The notes: generated from the letters alone by a model not told the origin. A DNA stretch of 64,000 bases from Dyadobacter sp. MSC1_007 (GCF_023667495.1 NZ_JAMOZL010000003.1:248001-312000), one strand, 5' to 3'; positions 17,606 through 28,396 are shown, counted from the first letter of the stretch. Program-made: numbers and translations.

Positions 17606-18163
17606 ATGTCACGAATAGGAAATAAAGTTATCGTTTTGCCGGCAGGTATTTCTGTATCGGTAGGAGAAGATAACGTAGTGTCTGTTAAGGGACCAAAAGG
17701 AACACTTACCCAGGCTGTTGACAGTGATATCACTGTGGAGGTCGAAGGTAACGAGCTTAAAGTAAAGCGCCCGACAGAACAGAAGCGTCATAAAGCCCTT
17801 CACGGATTGTACCGCTCACTGATCAACAATATGGTGATCGGGGTAGGTGAAGGTTATAAGAAAGAATTGGAGATCATTGGGGTAGGTTACAAAGCAAGTT
17901 CAGCCAACAATGTGCTGGAATTGCAACTTGGATACTCGCACAATATCTTCATGGCTATTCCAGGTGAAATCAAGGTGTCAACGACTGCTGAAAAGGGTCA
18001 GAACCCGAAGGTGATTTTGGAAGGTATCGATAAAGAGTTGATCGGTTCAGTAGCTGCCAAGATCAAATCCCTGCGTAAAGTAGAGCCTTACAAAGGAAAA
18101 GGTATACGTTTTGTTGGTGAGGTGGTTCGTCGTAAAGCAGGTAAGTCTGCTTCTAAGAAATAG
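17606..18163 (+). CDS. rplF: 50S ribosomal protein L6
   Basis: A 185-aa L6 of two similar domains. The start MSRIGNKVIVLPAGISVSV and the C-terminal EPYKGKGIRFVGEVVRRKAGK (near the sarcin-ricin loop) are conserved. It lies 21 nt after rpsH. Confidence 0.98.
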   Translation: MSRIGNKVIVLPAGISVSVGEDNVVSVKGPKGTLTQAVDSDITVEVEGNELKVKRPTEQKRHKALHGLYRSLINNMVIGVGEGYKKELEIIGVGYKASSANNVLELQLGYSHNIFMAIPGEIKVSTTAEKGQNPKVILEGIDKELIGSVAAKIKSLRKVEPYKGKGIRFVGEVVRRKAGKSASKK

Positions 18164-18211
18164 TGCGTTGCCACAAAGTAATGTTATAAACAAAGTTAGA
18201 TAAGATTAAAA

Positions 18212-18565
18212 ATGGCTAACGCAAAAGCAGATAGAAGACAACGCTTGAAACTTCACATTCGTAAGAGGGTGAAGGGAAGCGCGGAACGTCCAAGATTGTC
18301 AGTGTTCCGTTCAAATACCAGTATTTACGCACAGATCATTGACGATATAAAGGGGATAACCCTGGCGAGCGCATCTTCTGTTGACCTGGGAGGAAGAAAA
18401 GAGAACTCAAATGTTGAGGTCGCTCTTCAGGTTGGCAAGAAAATCGCTGAAAAAGCACAAGAAGCAGGTATCCAGGCAGTAGTTTTTGACCGTAACGGAT
18501 ATTTGTACCACGGTAAGGTAAAAGCATTGGCCGAAGGAGCTCGTGAGGGTGGCCTGAAATTCTAA
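18212..18565 (+). CDS. rplR: 50S ribosomal protein L18
   Basis: A 117-aa 5S rRNA-binding L18: [20 protein letters not shown], then [17 protein letters not shown], and the end [20 protein letters not shown]. The 48-nt gap before it has no signal. Confidence 0.97.
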   Translation: MANAKADRRQRLKLHIRKRVKGSAERPRLSVFRSNTSIYAQIIDDIKGITLASASSVDLGGRKENSNVEVALQVGKKIAEKAQEAGIQAVVFDRNGYLYHGKVKALAEGAREGGLKF

Positions 18566-18579
18566 GTATAACAAAGACT

Positions 18580-19095
18580 ATGTCTACAAATACAAGACCT
18601 TCAAAGGTTAACGAATCTGACTTGAAAGAACGCGTTGTGGCGATCAATCGGGTGGCAAAAGTAGTAAAAGGTGGTCGTCGTTTTAGCTTTTCGGCCATCG
18701 TTGTTGTCGGTGACGGAAACGGTGTAGTAGGTTACGGATTGGGTAAAGCCAATGAAGTAACTGATGCTATCGCGAAGGGAATCGACGATGCAAAGAAGAA
18801 CCTGATCCAGGTGCCAATGCTGAAACATACTGTACCTCACGAAATGGAAGGTAAATTCAGCGGCGGTTTCGTTCTGATCAAACCAGCTGCTCCCGGAACT
18901 GGAGTATTGGCAGGTGGTCCGATGCGTGCGGTTCTGGAAAGTGCTGGTATCAAAGACGTACTTGCGAAATCCAAAGGATCTTCCAACCCCCACAATGTAA
19001 TAAAGGCTACAATTGATGCTCTTTTGAAAATGAGAGCTCCGCATCAGGTTGCTTTCCAGCGTGGCGTTAAATTGGAGAAAGTATTCAACGGATAA
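18580..19095 (+). CDS. rpsE: 30S ribosomal protein S5
   Basis: A 171-aa S5 with [40 protein letters not shown], and [19 protein letters not shown]. It acts in decoding accuracy. The stop codon lies in the left arm of a perfect 9-bp hairpin (19090-19110). Confidence 0.98.
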   Translation: MSTNTRPSKVNESDLKERVVAINRVAKVVKGGRRFSFSAIVVVGDGNGVVGYGLGKANEVTDAIAKGIDDAKKNLIQVPMLKHTVPHEMEGKFSGGFVLIKPAAPGTGVLAGGPMRAVLESAGIKDVLAKSKGSSNPHNVIKATIDALLKMRAPHQVAFQRGVKLEKVFNG

Positions 19096-19110
19096 TCCGG
19101 CGGATTATCC
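19090..19110 (+). other. Hairpin over the rpsE stop codon
   Basis: Perfect 9-bp arms GGATAATCC and GGATTATCC with a 3-nt GGC loop; the rpsE TAA is in the left arm. There is no T run, so it is not a terminator. It may be an RNA-processing or ribosome-coupling element, or chance. Confidence 0.5.
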
Positions 19111-19127
19111 CTTATCTGAGAGTAATC

Positions 19128-19307
19128 ATGTCAAAAGTACGTATTACACAAGTTAAAAGCACAATTGACCGTCCTGAGAATCAGAAGCTGACTATCAAAG
19201 CTTTGGGATTGGGTAAGCTTAACCGGTCGGTTGAGAAGGAAAACAGCGACGCTATTGCGGGAATGATCCGTAAAGTGAGCCATTTGGTTAAAGTTGAAGA
19301 AATTTAA
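19128..19307 (+). CDS. rpmD: 50S ribosomal protein L30
   Basis: A 59-aa L30, read directly between rpsE and rplO: MSKVRITQVKSTIDRP at the start, then the family core TIKALGLGKLNRSVEKENS and the end MIRKVSHLVKVEEI. Gaps are 32 nt to rpsE and 12 nt to rplO. The size and order are those of the spc operon. Confidence 0.96.
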   Translation: MSKVRITQVKSTIDRPENQKLTIKALGLGKLNRSVEKENSDAIAGMIRKVSHLVKVEEI

Positions 19308-19319
19308 TATACTAAAAGT

Positions 19320-19766
19320 ATGAATCTTAGTTCATTAAAACCGGCTGCTGGCTCCGTTAAGGTAGGAAAGAGGGTTGGGCGTGGTCAGGGTTCCGGTAAA
19401 GGCGGAACTGCCGCACGTGGACACAAAGGGGCGCAGTCCCGTTCAGGTTATAGCCGTAAACCTGGCTTTGAAGGTGGTCAGATGCCACTTCAGAGACGTT
19501 TACCTAAATTTGGATTTAATAACATCAATCGGGTAGAATACAAAGCGCTTAATCTGGATGCTATCCAGGCTTTGGTTGAAAAAACCAGCGCAAGTGTAAT
19601 CACACTTGAATTGATTCGTGAAAATGGTCTTTGTGCAAAGAATGACCTTGTTAAGATTCTTAACAGGGGTGAGATTTCTTCTGCGGTAGAAGTTCATGCT
19701 CATGGGTTTTCCACATCCGCTGTGGAATCAATTGAGAAAGCGGGAGGTAAGGCTGTTAAACTTTAA
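19320..19766 (+). CDS. rplO: 50S ribosomal protein L15
   Basis: A 148-aa L15: Gly/Arg-rich N-terminus KRVGRGQGSGKGGTAARGHK, GYSRKPGFEGGQMPLQRRLP, and the C-terminal VEVHAHGFSTSAVESIEKAGG. secY follows after 55 nt. Confidence 0.98.
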   Translation: MNLSSLKPAAGSVKVGKRVGRGQGSGKGGTAARGHKGAQSRSGYSRKPGFEGGQMPLQRRLPKFGFNNINRVEYKALNLDAIQALVEKTSASVITLELIRENGLCAKNDLVKILNRGEISSAVEVHAHGFSTSAVESIEKAGGKAVKL

Positions 19767-19821
19767 TTACAGCCTGCCGACACAATTTGTTTACTGTGAA
19801 CAGAGATTGTAAGCCCAGAAG

Positions 19822-21135
19822 ATGAAACGATTTTTAGAGACTATAAAACACATATTTGCGATTGAGGAGTTGAGAACACGTATTCTCAACACTCTTTTGT
19901 TTATAACGATCTTCCGTTTGGGGTCTTACGTAGCGTTGCCAGGTGTTGAGCCTGACCAGATGAATGTATCCACCCAGGGATTGTTAGGGTTGCTGGATAC
20001 ATTTTTAGGTGGAGCCTTCAGCAAGGCCTCCATTTTTGCGTTAGGTATCATGCCTTACATTTCGGCATCCATCGCGATACAGCTTTTGACTATGGCTTTG
20101 CCGTACTTCCAGAAGATGCAGAAGGAAGGAGAGTCGGGGCGTAAGAAACTGAATCAGATTACCCGCGTTCTGACAATCGTTGTTACTCTTGTTCAGGGAA
20201 CAGCTTATCTCAATACTACTGTGCCTGATGAGGCATTGCTGGTAACAAGAAGCATGTTCACAATATCATCCGTTTTTGTTCTCACAGCCGGAACAATGTT
20301 CTGCATGTGGTTGGGAGAGAGAATTACAGATAAAGGTATTGGGAACGGAATTTCGATGCTGATCATGATCGGTATTGTTTCCAGATTTCCAGGAGCTATT
20401 TATAAGGAATTTGTATCGAGAGGAAGTGGACAGATCCTCCTTTTTGTATTGGAGATCGTGGCACTTTACTTCGTGATCATGGGAGCAGTAATGTTAACCC
20501 AGGCAGTAAGAAGAATCCCTATTCAATATGCGAAGCAAGTGGTTGGTAACAGGGTAATGGGCGGTCAACGTCAGTATTTGCCTTTGAAATTGAATGCAGC
20601 GGGTGTAATGCCGATCATTTTTGCACAGGCTTTGATGTTTATCCCTTCTTTGGGAGCATCATACTTTGCTGAAAAGAGTGATTTCGCAAGTAATGTGGCT
20701 ACTATTTTCGCCAATTACACGACCTGGCAGTATAACTTGTTGTTTGCAGTTTTGATTATCGTTTTCACTTTCTTCTATACTGCAATTTCAGTTAACCCGC
20801 AACAGATCGCGGATGATATGAAAAGAGGCGGAGGCTTTATACCAGGTGTTAAGCCGGGGCAGCAAACTTCCGAGTACATCAGCTCCGTTCTGGATAGAAT
20901 TACATTCCCAGGTTCGTTGATGTTGGCAGTTGTGGCAACTTTGCCTGCATTTGCAAGTCTTTTAGGAATATCTACTGACTTCGCCCACTTCTTCGGCGGT
21001 ACTTCACTGCTTATTATGGTAGGTGTGGTATTGGATACACTTCAACAAGTGGAAAGCTATCTTTTGATGCGCCGCTACGAAGGTTTGATGAAGTCAGGAC
21101 GTGTAAAAGGGCGCACAGAGAGCGTTGCAATCTGA
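19822..21135 (+). CDS. secY: Protein translocase subunit SecY
   Basis: A 437-aa, ten-helix channel of the inner-membrane Sec translocon. Recognised by LGIMPYISASIAIQLLTM, GIGNGISMLIMIGI and the cytoplasmic loop segment NPQQIADDMKRGGGFIPGVKPG. It is placed after rplO as in most bacteria. The stop is 4 nt before the map start, so the two are translated together. Confidence 0.98.
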   Translation: MKRFLETIKHIFAIEELRTRILNTLLFITIFRLGSYVALPGVEPDQMNVSTQGLLGLLDTFLGGAFSKASIFALGIMPYISASIAIQLLTMALPYFQKMQKEGESGRKKLNQITRVLTIVVTLVQGTAYLNTTVPDEALLVTRSMFTISSVFVLTAGTMFCMWLGERITDKGIGNGISMLIMIGIVSRFPGAIYKEFVSRGSGQILLFVLEIVALYFVIMGAVMLTQAVRRIPIQYAKQVVGNRVMGGQRQYLPLKLNAAGVMPIIFAQALMFIPSLGASYFAEKSDFASNVATIFANYTTWQYNLLFAVLIIVFTFFYTAISVNPQQIADDMKRGGGFIPGVKPGQQTSEYISSVLDRITFPGSLMLAVVATLPAFASLLGISTDFAHFFGGTSLLIMVGVVLDTLQQVESYLLMRRYEGLMKSGRVKGRTESVAI

Positions 21136-21139
21136 TAGA

Positions 21140-21937
21140 ATGATTTATCTTAAGACAGAGGAGGAAATAAACCTCATCAAAGTTAGTGCTCAGGTTCTTG
21201 GAAAAGCGCATGCAGAAGTAGCTACCTGGGTGAAGCCGGGTGTTACAACCGGGAAGCTGGATATGGTTGCCGAGGAATATATCAGAGACAATGGGGGAAT
21301 ACCTTCATTCAAAGGTTTCAACAAGTTCCCGGCGTCACTTTGTATCTCTGTCAATGAAGTAGTGGTGCACGGGATACCGGGTAGCTATATTTTGAAAGAC
21401 GGAGATATTGTCTCCATTGACTGCGGCGTGAAGCTGAACGGTTTTCATAGCGACAGTGCCTACACTTATCCCGTTGGAGAGGTATCAAAAGAGGTGATGA
21501 ACCTATTGACAGCTACGAAAAAGTCGCTTTATAAAGGGATTGACCAGGCAGCTGATGGAATGAGGATTGGAGATATCGGTCACGCGGTACAGAGTTATGT
21601 AGAGGAGAGAGGATATACTGTGGTAAGAGAGCTTGTTGGCCATGGGGTAGGTAGAGATCTGCACGAAAGCCCAGAAGTTCCGAACTACGGAAAAAGAGGA
21701 AAAGGCGTAAGATTGCGTGAAGGAATGGTTTTGGCAATTGAGCCCATGATCAATTTGGGTTCCAAGGGTGTAGTACAGGAAAGAGACGGATGGACTATCA
21801 GAACCAATGATAGGAAATATTCGGCTCATTTTGAACATACAGTCGTGGTCCGGAAAGGAAAGGCAGAAATTCTGACGACATTCGATTACATTGAAAGAGT
21901 GACGGCCAACACCAGCCTTATGGTTGAAGTACAGTAA
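21140..21937 (+). CDS. map: Methionine aminopeptidase type I
   Basis: The start is set at the ATG at 21140 (MIYLKTEEEINLIK, 265 aa); a longer frame from 21125 overlaps secY. It removes the initiator Met. The five metal ligands are visible: Asp in SIDCGVKLNGFHSD (two), His in GHGVGRDLHESP, Glu in LAIEPMINLG and Glu in FEHTVVV. There is no N-terminal zinc extension, so it is the short type Ia. It lies between secY and infA. Confidence 0.97.
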   Translation: MIYLKTEEEINLIKVSAQVLGKAHAEVATWVKPGVTTGKLDMVAEEYIRDNGGIPSFKGFNKFPASLCISVNEVVVHGIPGSYILKDGDIVSIDCGVKLNGFHSDSAYTYPVGEVSKEVMNLLTATKKSLYKGIDQAADGMRIGDIGHAVQSYVEERGYTVVRELVGHGVGRDLHESPEVPNYGKRGKGVRLREGMVLAIEPMINLGSKGVVQERDGWTIRTNDRKYSAHFEHTVVVRKGKAEILTTFDYIERVTANTSLMVEVQ

Positions 21938-21949
21938 TAAACGCTACTA

Positions 21950-22168
21950 ATGGCAAAACAAGCATCAATCGAACAAGACGGAGTAATTCTCGAAGCATTG
22001 TCAAACGCAATGTTTCGTGTTGTATTAGAAAATAAGCATGAAGTGATTGCTCATATTTCTGGAAAAATGAGAATGCACTATATCAAAATATTACCGGGCG
22101 ACCGCGTAAAACTAGAAATGTCACCTTACGATCTATCCAAGGCGAGAATCACGTACCGGTACAAGTAA
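21950..22168 (+). CDS. infA: Translation initiation factor IF-1
   Basis: A 72-aa OB-fold IF-1: [39 protein letters not shown] and [15 protein letters not shown]. It blocks the A site during initiation. It lies 12 nt after map. Confidence 0.98.
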   Translation: MAKQASIEQDGVILEALSNAMFRVVLENKHEVIAHISGKMRMHYIKILPGDRVKLEMSPYDLSKARITYRYK

Positions 22169-22207
22169 GGAGTCGATCACCTTTATTTAACACATAAGTA
22201 AAATCAG

Positions 22208-22324
22208 ATGAAAGTCAAAGCATCAGTTAAGAAGCGCAGTGAGGACTGCAAAGTTATCCGCCGGAAGGGTAAGGTGTATGTAATTAACAAGAAGAACCCA
22301 CGGTATAAACAAAGACAAGGATAA
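22208..22324 (+). CDS. rpmJ: 50S ribosomal protein L36, zinc-free type
   Basis: A 38-aa L36 read between infA and rps[20 protein letters not shown], then [19 protein letters not shown]. Of the four classic zinc ligands (Cys11, Cys14, Cys27, His33) only Cys14 is kept; the others are Ser, Asn and Tyr, so this is the non-zinc form. rpsM begins 5 nt later. Confidence 0.96.
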   Translation: MKVKASVKKRSEDCKVIRRKGKVYVINKKNPRYKQRQG

Positions 22325-22329
22325 TAATT

Positions 22330-22707
22330 ATGGCACGTATTGCAGGAGTAGATATTCCAGACCGCAAAAGAGGCGAGATCTCACTAACGTATATTTTCGG
22401 AATCGGACGTAGTTCGGCTAAGAAAATCCTCGAAAAGGCGGGTGTAGATTTGAACAAAAAAGTGATCGACTGGACCGACGATGAGTCTGGTGCAGTTCGT
22501 GGGGTCATTGCTGGGGAGTTTAAAGTAGAAGGCGCTCTTAAGTCTGAGGTTCAGTTGAGCATTAAGCGTCTTATGGACATTGCTTGTTATCGTGGGCTTC
22601 GTCACCGCAAAGGATTGCCATTGCGTGGACAAAGAACGAAAAACAACTCTCGTACTCGTAAGGGTAAACGCAAAACAATCGCTAACAAGAAAAAGGCTAC
22701 TAAATAA
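22330..22707 (+). CDS. rpsM: 30S ribosomal protein S13
   Basis: A 125-aa S13: [39 protein letters not shown] and the C-terminal [20 protein letters not shown]. The tail contacts P-site tRNA. Normal position at the head of the alpha cluster. Confidence 0.98.
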   Translation: MARIAGVDIPDRKRGEISLTYIFGIGRSSAKKILEKAGVDLNKKVIDWTDDESGAVRGVIAGEFKVEGALKSEVQLSIKRLMDIACYRGLRHRKGLPLRGQRTKNNSRTRKGKRKTIANKKKATK

Positions 22708-22749
22708 ACAATGAGCTGTGGATTTTATCCATGACTTGTTCCAGAAGCA

Positions 22750-23145
22750 ATGGCACAGAATAAAAGAAAAGATAAAGCAAAAAAGAGAGTAGTAGTTGTA
22801 GAATCTGTTGGTCAGGTTCACATCAAGGCTTCTTTCAATAATATTATTATCTCTATTACTAACAGCAACGGACAGGTAATTTCCTGGGGTTCTGCCGGTA
22901 AAATGGGATTCCGTGGTTCTAAAAAGAACACTCCATATGCTGCACAAACAGCTGCTCAGAGCGCCGCACAGGTTGCTTTTGACCTGGGAATGCGCAAAGC
23001 AGAGGTTTTTGTTAAAGGACCAGGTTCAGGTCGCGAATCAGCGATCCGTACTATCCAGAATGCAGGTATCGAGGTGACCACTATTCGTGACATCACTCCG
23101 CTTCCGCACAACGGATGTCGTCCTCCAAAACGTCGTAGAGTATAG
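22750..23145 (+). CDS. rpsK: 30S ribosomal protein S11
   Basis: A 131-aa S11 of the 30S platform: [34 protein letters not shown] and the C-terminal [18 protein letters not shown]. The 89-nt gap to rpsD contains a small hairpin (GTACCT/AGGTAC, 23152-23168). Confidence 0.98.
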   Translation: MAQNKRKDKAKKRVVVVESVGQVHIKASFNNIIISITNSNGQVISWGSAGKMGFRGSKKNTPYAAQTAAQSAAQVAFDLGMRKAEVFVKGPGSGRESAIRTIQNAGIEVTTIRDITPLPHNGCRPPKRRRV

Positions 23146-23234
23146 TAGTTAGTACCTGAAAAAGGTACCCATTCGTAATTTGGACACTGGGGTTACAGAA
23201 TGGTTTCAATCAATTTAGTAAACAAAAAGTTTTA

Positions 23235-23840
23235 ATGGCACGTTACACAGGTCCCAAAACCAAAATCGCAAGACGTTACGGAGAGCCCATCATGGGCCCA
23301 AGCAAAGCGCTTGCAAAGAAAAATTACCCTCCCGGAATGCACGGAAAGGGTCGCCGCTCTAAGAAGTCAGAGTACGCTCTGCAACTGGCGGAGAAACAAA
23401 AAGTGAAATTCATCTACGGCATTCTTGAAAGACAGTTCCGTAGCTTGTTCGAAAAAGCTTCAATTAAAGATGGTATCACAGGTGAAAACTTGTTGAGATA
23501 CTGCGAAGCCCGTCTGGATAACACAGTTTACCGTTTGGGTATTGCTCCTACAAGACGTGCTGCCCGTCAGCTCGTTTCTCACAAGCACATCCTGGTTGAT
23601 GGTGAAATCGTAAACATTCCATCATACTCTTTGCGTCCCGGTCAGATCGTTACGGTTCGTGAGAAGTCTAAATCTCTTGAAGCAGTTACAGAAAGCCTTG
23701 CAGGACATAGTTCAAAAGGTTTTAACTGGCTGGAATGGGATGGTCAGCAATTGTCTGGCAAATTCGTTACATTCCCAGAACGCGAACAAATCCCGGAAAA
23801 CATCAACGAGCAACTTATCGTTGAATTGTATTCTAAATAA
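23235..23840 (+). CDS. rpsD: 30S ribosomal protein S4, cysteine-poor type
   Basis: A 201-aa S4 with the S4 RNA-binding domain ([20 protein letters not shown], then [20 protein letters not shown]). The N-terminus [20 protein letters not shown] lacks the Cys cluster that binds zinc in other S4 proteins. A terminator at 23858-23889 follows, so rpoA is probably not only read from this operon. Confidence 0.97.
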   Translation: MARYTGPKTKIARRYGEPIMGPSKALAKKNYPPGMHGKGRRSKKSEYALQLAEKQKVKFIYGILERQFRSLFEKASIKDGITGENLLRYCEARLDNTVYRLGIAPTRRAARQLVSHKHILVDGEIVNIPSYSLRPGQIVTVREKSKSLEAVTESLAGHSSKGFNWLEWDGQQLSGKFVTFPEREQIPENINEQLIVELYSK

Positions 23841-23857
23841 TAATCTTCATATTACAT

Positions 23858-23889
23858 GCACTCCCCGAAATTCGGGGTAGTGCTTTTTT
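23858..23889 (+). terminator. Intrinsic terminator between rpsD and rpoA
   Basis: Stem GCACT-CCCCG (23858-23867) with CGGGG-T-AGTGC (23873-23883, one bulged T), followed by six T. It lies 18 nt after rpsD. Confidence 0.82.
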
Positions 23890-23906
23890 AGCCGGAAACG
23901 GCAAAT

Positions 23907-23920
23907 TTTGCGATCGCAAA
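23907..23920. promoter_or_regulatory. Perfect 14-bp palindrome upstream of rpoA
   Basis: TTTGCGATCGCAAA is its own reverse complement. It lies 18 nt after the rpsD terminator and 52 nt before the rpoA ATG, where the rpoA promoter should be (AAATTTTG at 23903-23910 is one base from the -7 consensus and overlaps it). Operator-like, but unproven. Confidence 0.45.
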
Positions 23921-23972
23921 GGTAAGGTAGCGTGATCAACTATCATTTACTACTATAAAAGGAGCAAGGACT

Positions 23973-24962
23973 ATGTCAATATTAGCTTTCCAAATGCCTG
24001 ATAAGGTCGTCATGGAAAAAGCAGACGACTTTCACGGGTTGTTTGAGTTTAAGCCTTTAGAGAAAGGATACGGCGTAACCATTGGTAATGCGTTGCGTAG
24101 AATACTTCTTTCTTCTTTGGAGGGTTATGCCATCACGAGTGTGAAGTTCCCAGGAGTTCTTCACGAATTTTCTTCTATCGAAGGTATAGTTGAGGATGTT
24201 ACGGAAATCATCCTGAACCTGAAAATGGTTCGTTTTAAAAAAGTTTCTGACCTGAGTGAGAGTAGGATCGTTGTGAACCTTAAAAATGTATCCGTTATTA
24301 CAGCGGGCGACATTGGCAAGTTTACCAGTGCTTTTGAGGTGTTGAATCCGGATCAGGTTATTTGTCATATAGATGACCAAAAGGAGTTCGAAATGGAACT
24401 TCTGTTGGATAAGGGCAGAGGCTACGTTCCGGCAGACGAGCCGCGTGCGAATGAATTGCCATTCGGCTACATTGCAGTAGACTCTATTTATACACCGATC
24501 AAAAATGTGAAATACAGCGTTGAAAATACGCGTGTGGAGCAACGTACGGATTACGAACGTCTTTTAATCGACATCCAGACAGATGGATCTATCCACCCTG
24601 AGGATGCATTGAAAGGCGCTGCTAATATTCTGATTCAACACTTCATGTTGTTCTCTGATCAAACTATGACGTTTGAGAAGCAGAAAGCGGAAGAAGACAA
24701 TCAGGTTGATGAAGAAATGCTGCGTATGAGAAAACTGTTGAAGACTTCATTGTCTGAGCTGGATCTTTCCGTACGTGCATATAACTGTTTGAAATCAGCG
24801 GATGTTAAATCGCTTGGTGATTTAGTAAGACTTGAAATTTCGGACATGATGAAGTTCCGGAACTTCGGTAAAAAGTCTCTTACTGAGTTGGAGCAGCTTG
24901 TAGCTGACAAACAACTCACATTTGGAATGGACGTGGCGAAATATCGCCTTGACGAGGATTAA
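23973..24962 (+). CDS. rpoA: RNA polymerase subunit alpha
   Basis: A 329-aa alpha subunit. The N-terminal assembly domain has [20 protein letters not shown] and [19 protein letters not shown]; the C-terminal domain (about 255-329) has [20 protein letters not shown] and [13 protein letters not shown], which contact DNA and activators. A ribosome-binding site AAGGAG lies shortly before the ATG, unusual in this window. It is separated from rpsD by a terminator and a palindrome. Confidence 0.98.
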   Translation: MSILAFQMPDKVVMEKADDFHGLFEFKPLEKGYGVTIGNALRRILLSSLEGYAITSVKFPGVLHEFSSIEGIVEDVTEIILNLKMVRFKKVSDLSESRIVVNLKNVSVITAGDIGKFTSAFEVLNPDQVICHIDDQKEFEMELLLDKGRGYVPADEPRANELPFGYIAVDSIYTPIKNVKYSVENTRVEQRTDYERLLIDIQTDGSIHPEDALKGAANILIQHFMLFSDQTMTFEKQKAEEDNQVDEEMLRMRKLLKTSLSELDLSVRAYNCLKSADVKSLGDLVRLEISDMMKFRNFGKKSLTELEQLVADKQLTFGMDVAKYRLDED

Positions 24963-25030
24963 TTAGTATTCCATAAGTATGTATTCTGTAGCGCGCTAGC
25001 CGCAGCTCGAAGCAACTAAACAACAAAACA

Positions 25031-25591
25031 ATGAGACACGGTAAGAAAGACAATCACTTAGGAAGAACAGCATCTCACCGCAAGGCGATGCTCTCAAACA
25101 TGGCTTCCTCTTTGATTATCCACAAACGAATTGAAACAACACTGGCAAAGGCAAAAGAACTGCGTAAGTATGTTGAGCCTCTGCTGACACGTGCGAAAGA
25201 CGACTCTACCCACAACAGAAGGATAGTTTTTTCATACCTGAACGACAAAGAATCTACAAAGGAGCTTTTTGGAGTTGTTTCAGATAAAATCGCATCACGT
25301 CCGGGTGGATATACCCGTATCATCAAACTGGGTAACCGTCTTGGTGATGCCGCGGAAACAGCCCTGATTGAACTGGTTGATTTCAATGACGCATTATTGC
25401 TTGCCAATGCTGACAAACCTGCTAAGACTCGTCGTAGCAGAAGAGGCGGTAAGAAAGCCGAAGGCGCTGATACGGAAGTAGCTGCTGCACCGGTGAAAAA
25501 AGAAGACCATCCGGTCGTAGCTGAAACCGAGCCTGCTGTTGAGGAGGCTCCGAAAGCAGAAGAATTGCCAGGCGAAACTGAAAAAGAATAG
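25031..25591 (+). CDS. rplQ: 50S ribosomal protein L17, with acidic tail
   Basis: A 186-aa L17. The core is standard ([20 protein letters not shown], then [20 protein letters not shown] and a C-terminal ALIELVDF). From about residue 130 a low-complexity tail of Ala, Glu, Val, Pro and Lys follows, making it about 60 residues longer than E. coli L17. The last gene of the cluster; a strong terminator (25619-25652) follows. Confidence 0.97.
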   Translation: MRHGKKDNHLGRTASHRKAMLSNMASSLIIHKRIETTLAKAKELRKYVEPLLTRAKDDSTHNRRIVFSYLNDKESTKELFGVVSDKIASRPGGYTRIIKLGNRLGDAAETALIELVDFNDALLLANADKPAKTRRSRRGGKKAEGADTEVAAAPVKKEDHPVVAETEPAVEEAPKAEELPGETEKE

Positions 25592-25618
25592 TTTGGAAAT
25601 TGAAATTTGAAATATAGG

Positions 25619-25652
25619 AAAAGGGTTGAACGATTTCGTTTAACCCTTTTTT
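25619..25652 (+). terminator. Intrinsic terminator of the rpoA-rplQ unit
   Basis: A 13-bp stem (25619-25631 with 25638-25650, one G-U pair), loop of 6 nt, ending in a run of T. Confidence 0.9.
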
Positions 25653-25667
25653 ATGAGTAAAAATCAG

Positions 25668-25675
25668 TATTTTTG
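25668..25675 (+). promoter_or_regulatory. Probable carA promoter -7 box
   Basis: TATTTTTG fits TAnnTTTG and lies 67 nt before carA, directly after the rplQ terminator. The -33 region is not a good match. Confidence 0.6.
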
Positions 25676-25741
25676 CACCAGAATTTAGATCTGCCCTCGC
25701 AGAAGCACTCTGGAATCGTCGGGAAATAGAATAAACCATAT

Positions 25742-26845
25742 ATGAATCAAAAAAAGGAAGCTCTGTTGTTGCTTGAAGATGGAACAGCATACAAAGGACT
25801 CGCTTTGGGAAAAAGTGGCACCACAGGTGGTGAAATTTGCTTTAATACCGGCATGACCGGGTACCAGGAAATTTACACGGACCCTTCCTATTACGGACAA
25901 ATCATTGTCAACACCAATTCACACATTGGTAACTATGGAGTGCAGCTGGAAGATGAAGAAGAATCTGGCTCCGTGAAAATCAGAGGGATGGTTTGTAACA
26001 CATTTTCTCAGATTTATTCGCGCGACACTGCTGACTTTTCTCTTCAGGAATATTTTGAAAGAGCCAATATCGTTGGGGTCAGCAACGTGGACACCCGCCA
26101 TCTCGTGCGCCATGTACGAGAGAAAGGTGTAATGAATGCCATTATTTCTTCGGAAATTCTGGATGAAGCAGAATTAATGAAGGAATTGAAGAAAATACCT
26201 TCCATGGACGGACTGGAACTTTCGTCGCAGGTAACGACGGAGGAAGCATACTACATGGGCGACGAAGCTTCCAGTAAGTGGCGGATCGCAGTAATGGATT
26301 ACGGCATTAAGAAGAGCATTTTGAACAATCTTACTTCGCGAGGCTGCTACTGCAAGGTTTTTCCGGCAAAAACCCCCTTCGAAGAAGTAATGGAATGGCA
26401 GCCCGACGGTTTCTTTATATCAAACGGTCCCGGGGATCCCTCCGCAATGCTATATGCGGTCGAGAGCGTGAACCAGATGATCAAAACGGCTAAGCCATTG
26501 TTCGGGATTTGCCTGGGGCACCAGCTACTGGCGCTTTCAAGTGGTATCAATACCTATAAAATGCATCACGGGCATAGAGGGTTGAACCATCCTGTTAAGA
26601 ATCTCATTACGGGACTTTGCGAGATCACTTCACAAAACCACGGTTTTGCGGTGAATCCGGCAGAAATCGAGAGCCATCCGGATGTGGAAATCACTCACGT
26701 CAATTTGAACGACAAAACGATTGAGGGAATTCGGAGGAAAGATTACCCTGCGTTCTCTGTACAATATCACCCCGAGGCATCACCCGGGCCTCACGACTCA
26801 CGTTATCTTTTTGATGAGTTTATCAAATTGTTAAGCGCTAGTTAA
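25742..26845 (+). CDS. carA: Carbamoyl-phosphate synthase small subunit
   Basis: A 367-aa glutaminase subunit that feeds ammonia to CarB for arginine and pyrimidine synthesis. The N-terminal half has ALLLLEDGTAYKGLALG and EICFNTGMTGYQEIYTDPSY. The class I amidotransferase domain has the catalytic Cys in FGICLGHQLLALSSG and a His/Glu pair in VQYHPEASPGPHDS. carB is not adjacent. Own promoter and own terminator. Confidence 0.98.
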   Translation: MNQKKEALLLLEDGTAYKGLALGKSGTTGGEICFNTGMTGYQEIYTDPSYYGQIIVNTNSHIGNYGVQLEDEEESGSVKIRGMVCNTFSQIYSRDTADFSLQEYFERANIVGVSNVDTRHLVRHVREKGVMNAIISSEILDEAELMKELKKIPSMDGLELSSQVTTEEAYYMGDEASSKWRIAVMDYGIKKSILNNLTSRGCYCKVFPAKTPFEEVMEWQPDGFFISNGPGDPSAMLYAVESVNQMIKTAKPLFGICLGHQLLALSSGINTYKMHHGHRGLNHPVKNLITGLCEITSQNHGFAVNPAEIESHPDVEITHVNLNDKTIEGIRRKDYPAFSVQYHPEASPGPHDSRYLFDEFIKLLSAS

Positions 26846-26851
26846 TACAAC

Positions 26852-26885
26852 AAAAATCCCTTCGCTCCCCGCAAAGGGATTTTTT
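26852..26885 (+). terminator. Intrinsic terminator after carA
   Basis: An 11-bp stem AAAAATCCCTT/AAGGGATTTTT (26852-26862 with 26874-26884) with a T run, immediately after the carA stop. Confidence 0.88.
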
Positions 26886-27011
26886 GTGCACTGCTGATTT
26901 AATTTGTCGTTATCGAGCTGTTTATAAGCGAGTAAGGTGATGCCTCATGTAAGTCGAAGCGTCATAGCGCCGTAAGTAATTTTCACAAAAAGAAGCTTGG
27001 CTAGCCAACCG

Positions 27012-27019
27012 TAAATTTG
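27012..27019 (+). promoter_or_regulatory. Possible eno promoter -7 box
   Basis: TAAATTTG fits TAnnTTTG 95 nt upstream of eno. No good -33 box is visible; a second weaker candidate (TTATTTTG) lies closer to the gene. The rest of the 268-nt spacer holds only the carA terminator. Confidence 0.45.
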
Positions 27020-27095
27020 CCTGAAATTGACGCGTAGTTTATGGATGACGAGTTTTTTTGTGTTATTTTGTAGCGTTAACATATTCCAATTTTAA

Positions 27096-28385
<1,290 letters not shown>

Positions 28386-28396
28386 TCAAACCATAA

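Noticed and set aside
23152-23168. Small hairpin before rpsD as an S4 regulatory site
   Set aside because: Only 6 bp; nothing else resembles the known S4 pseudoknot target.
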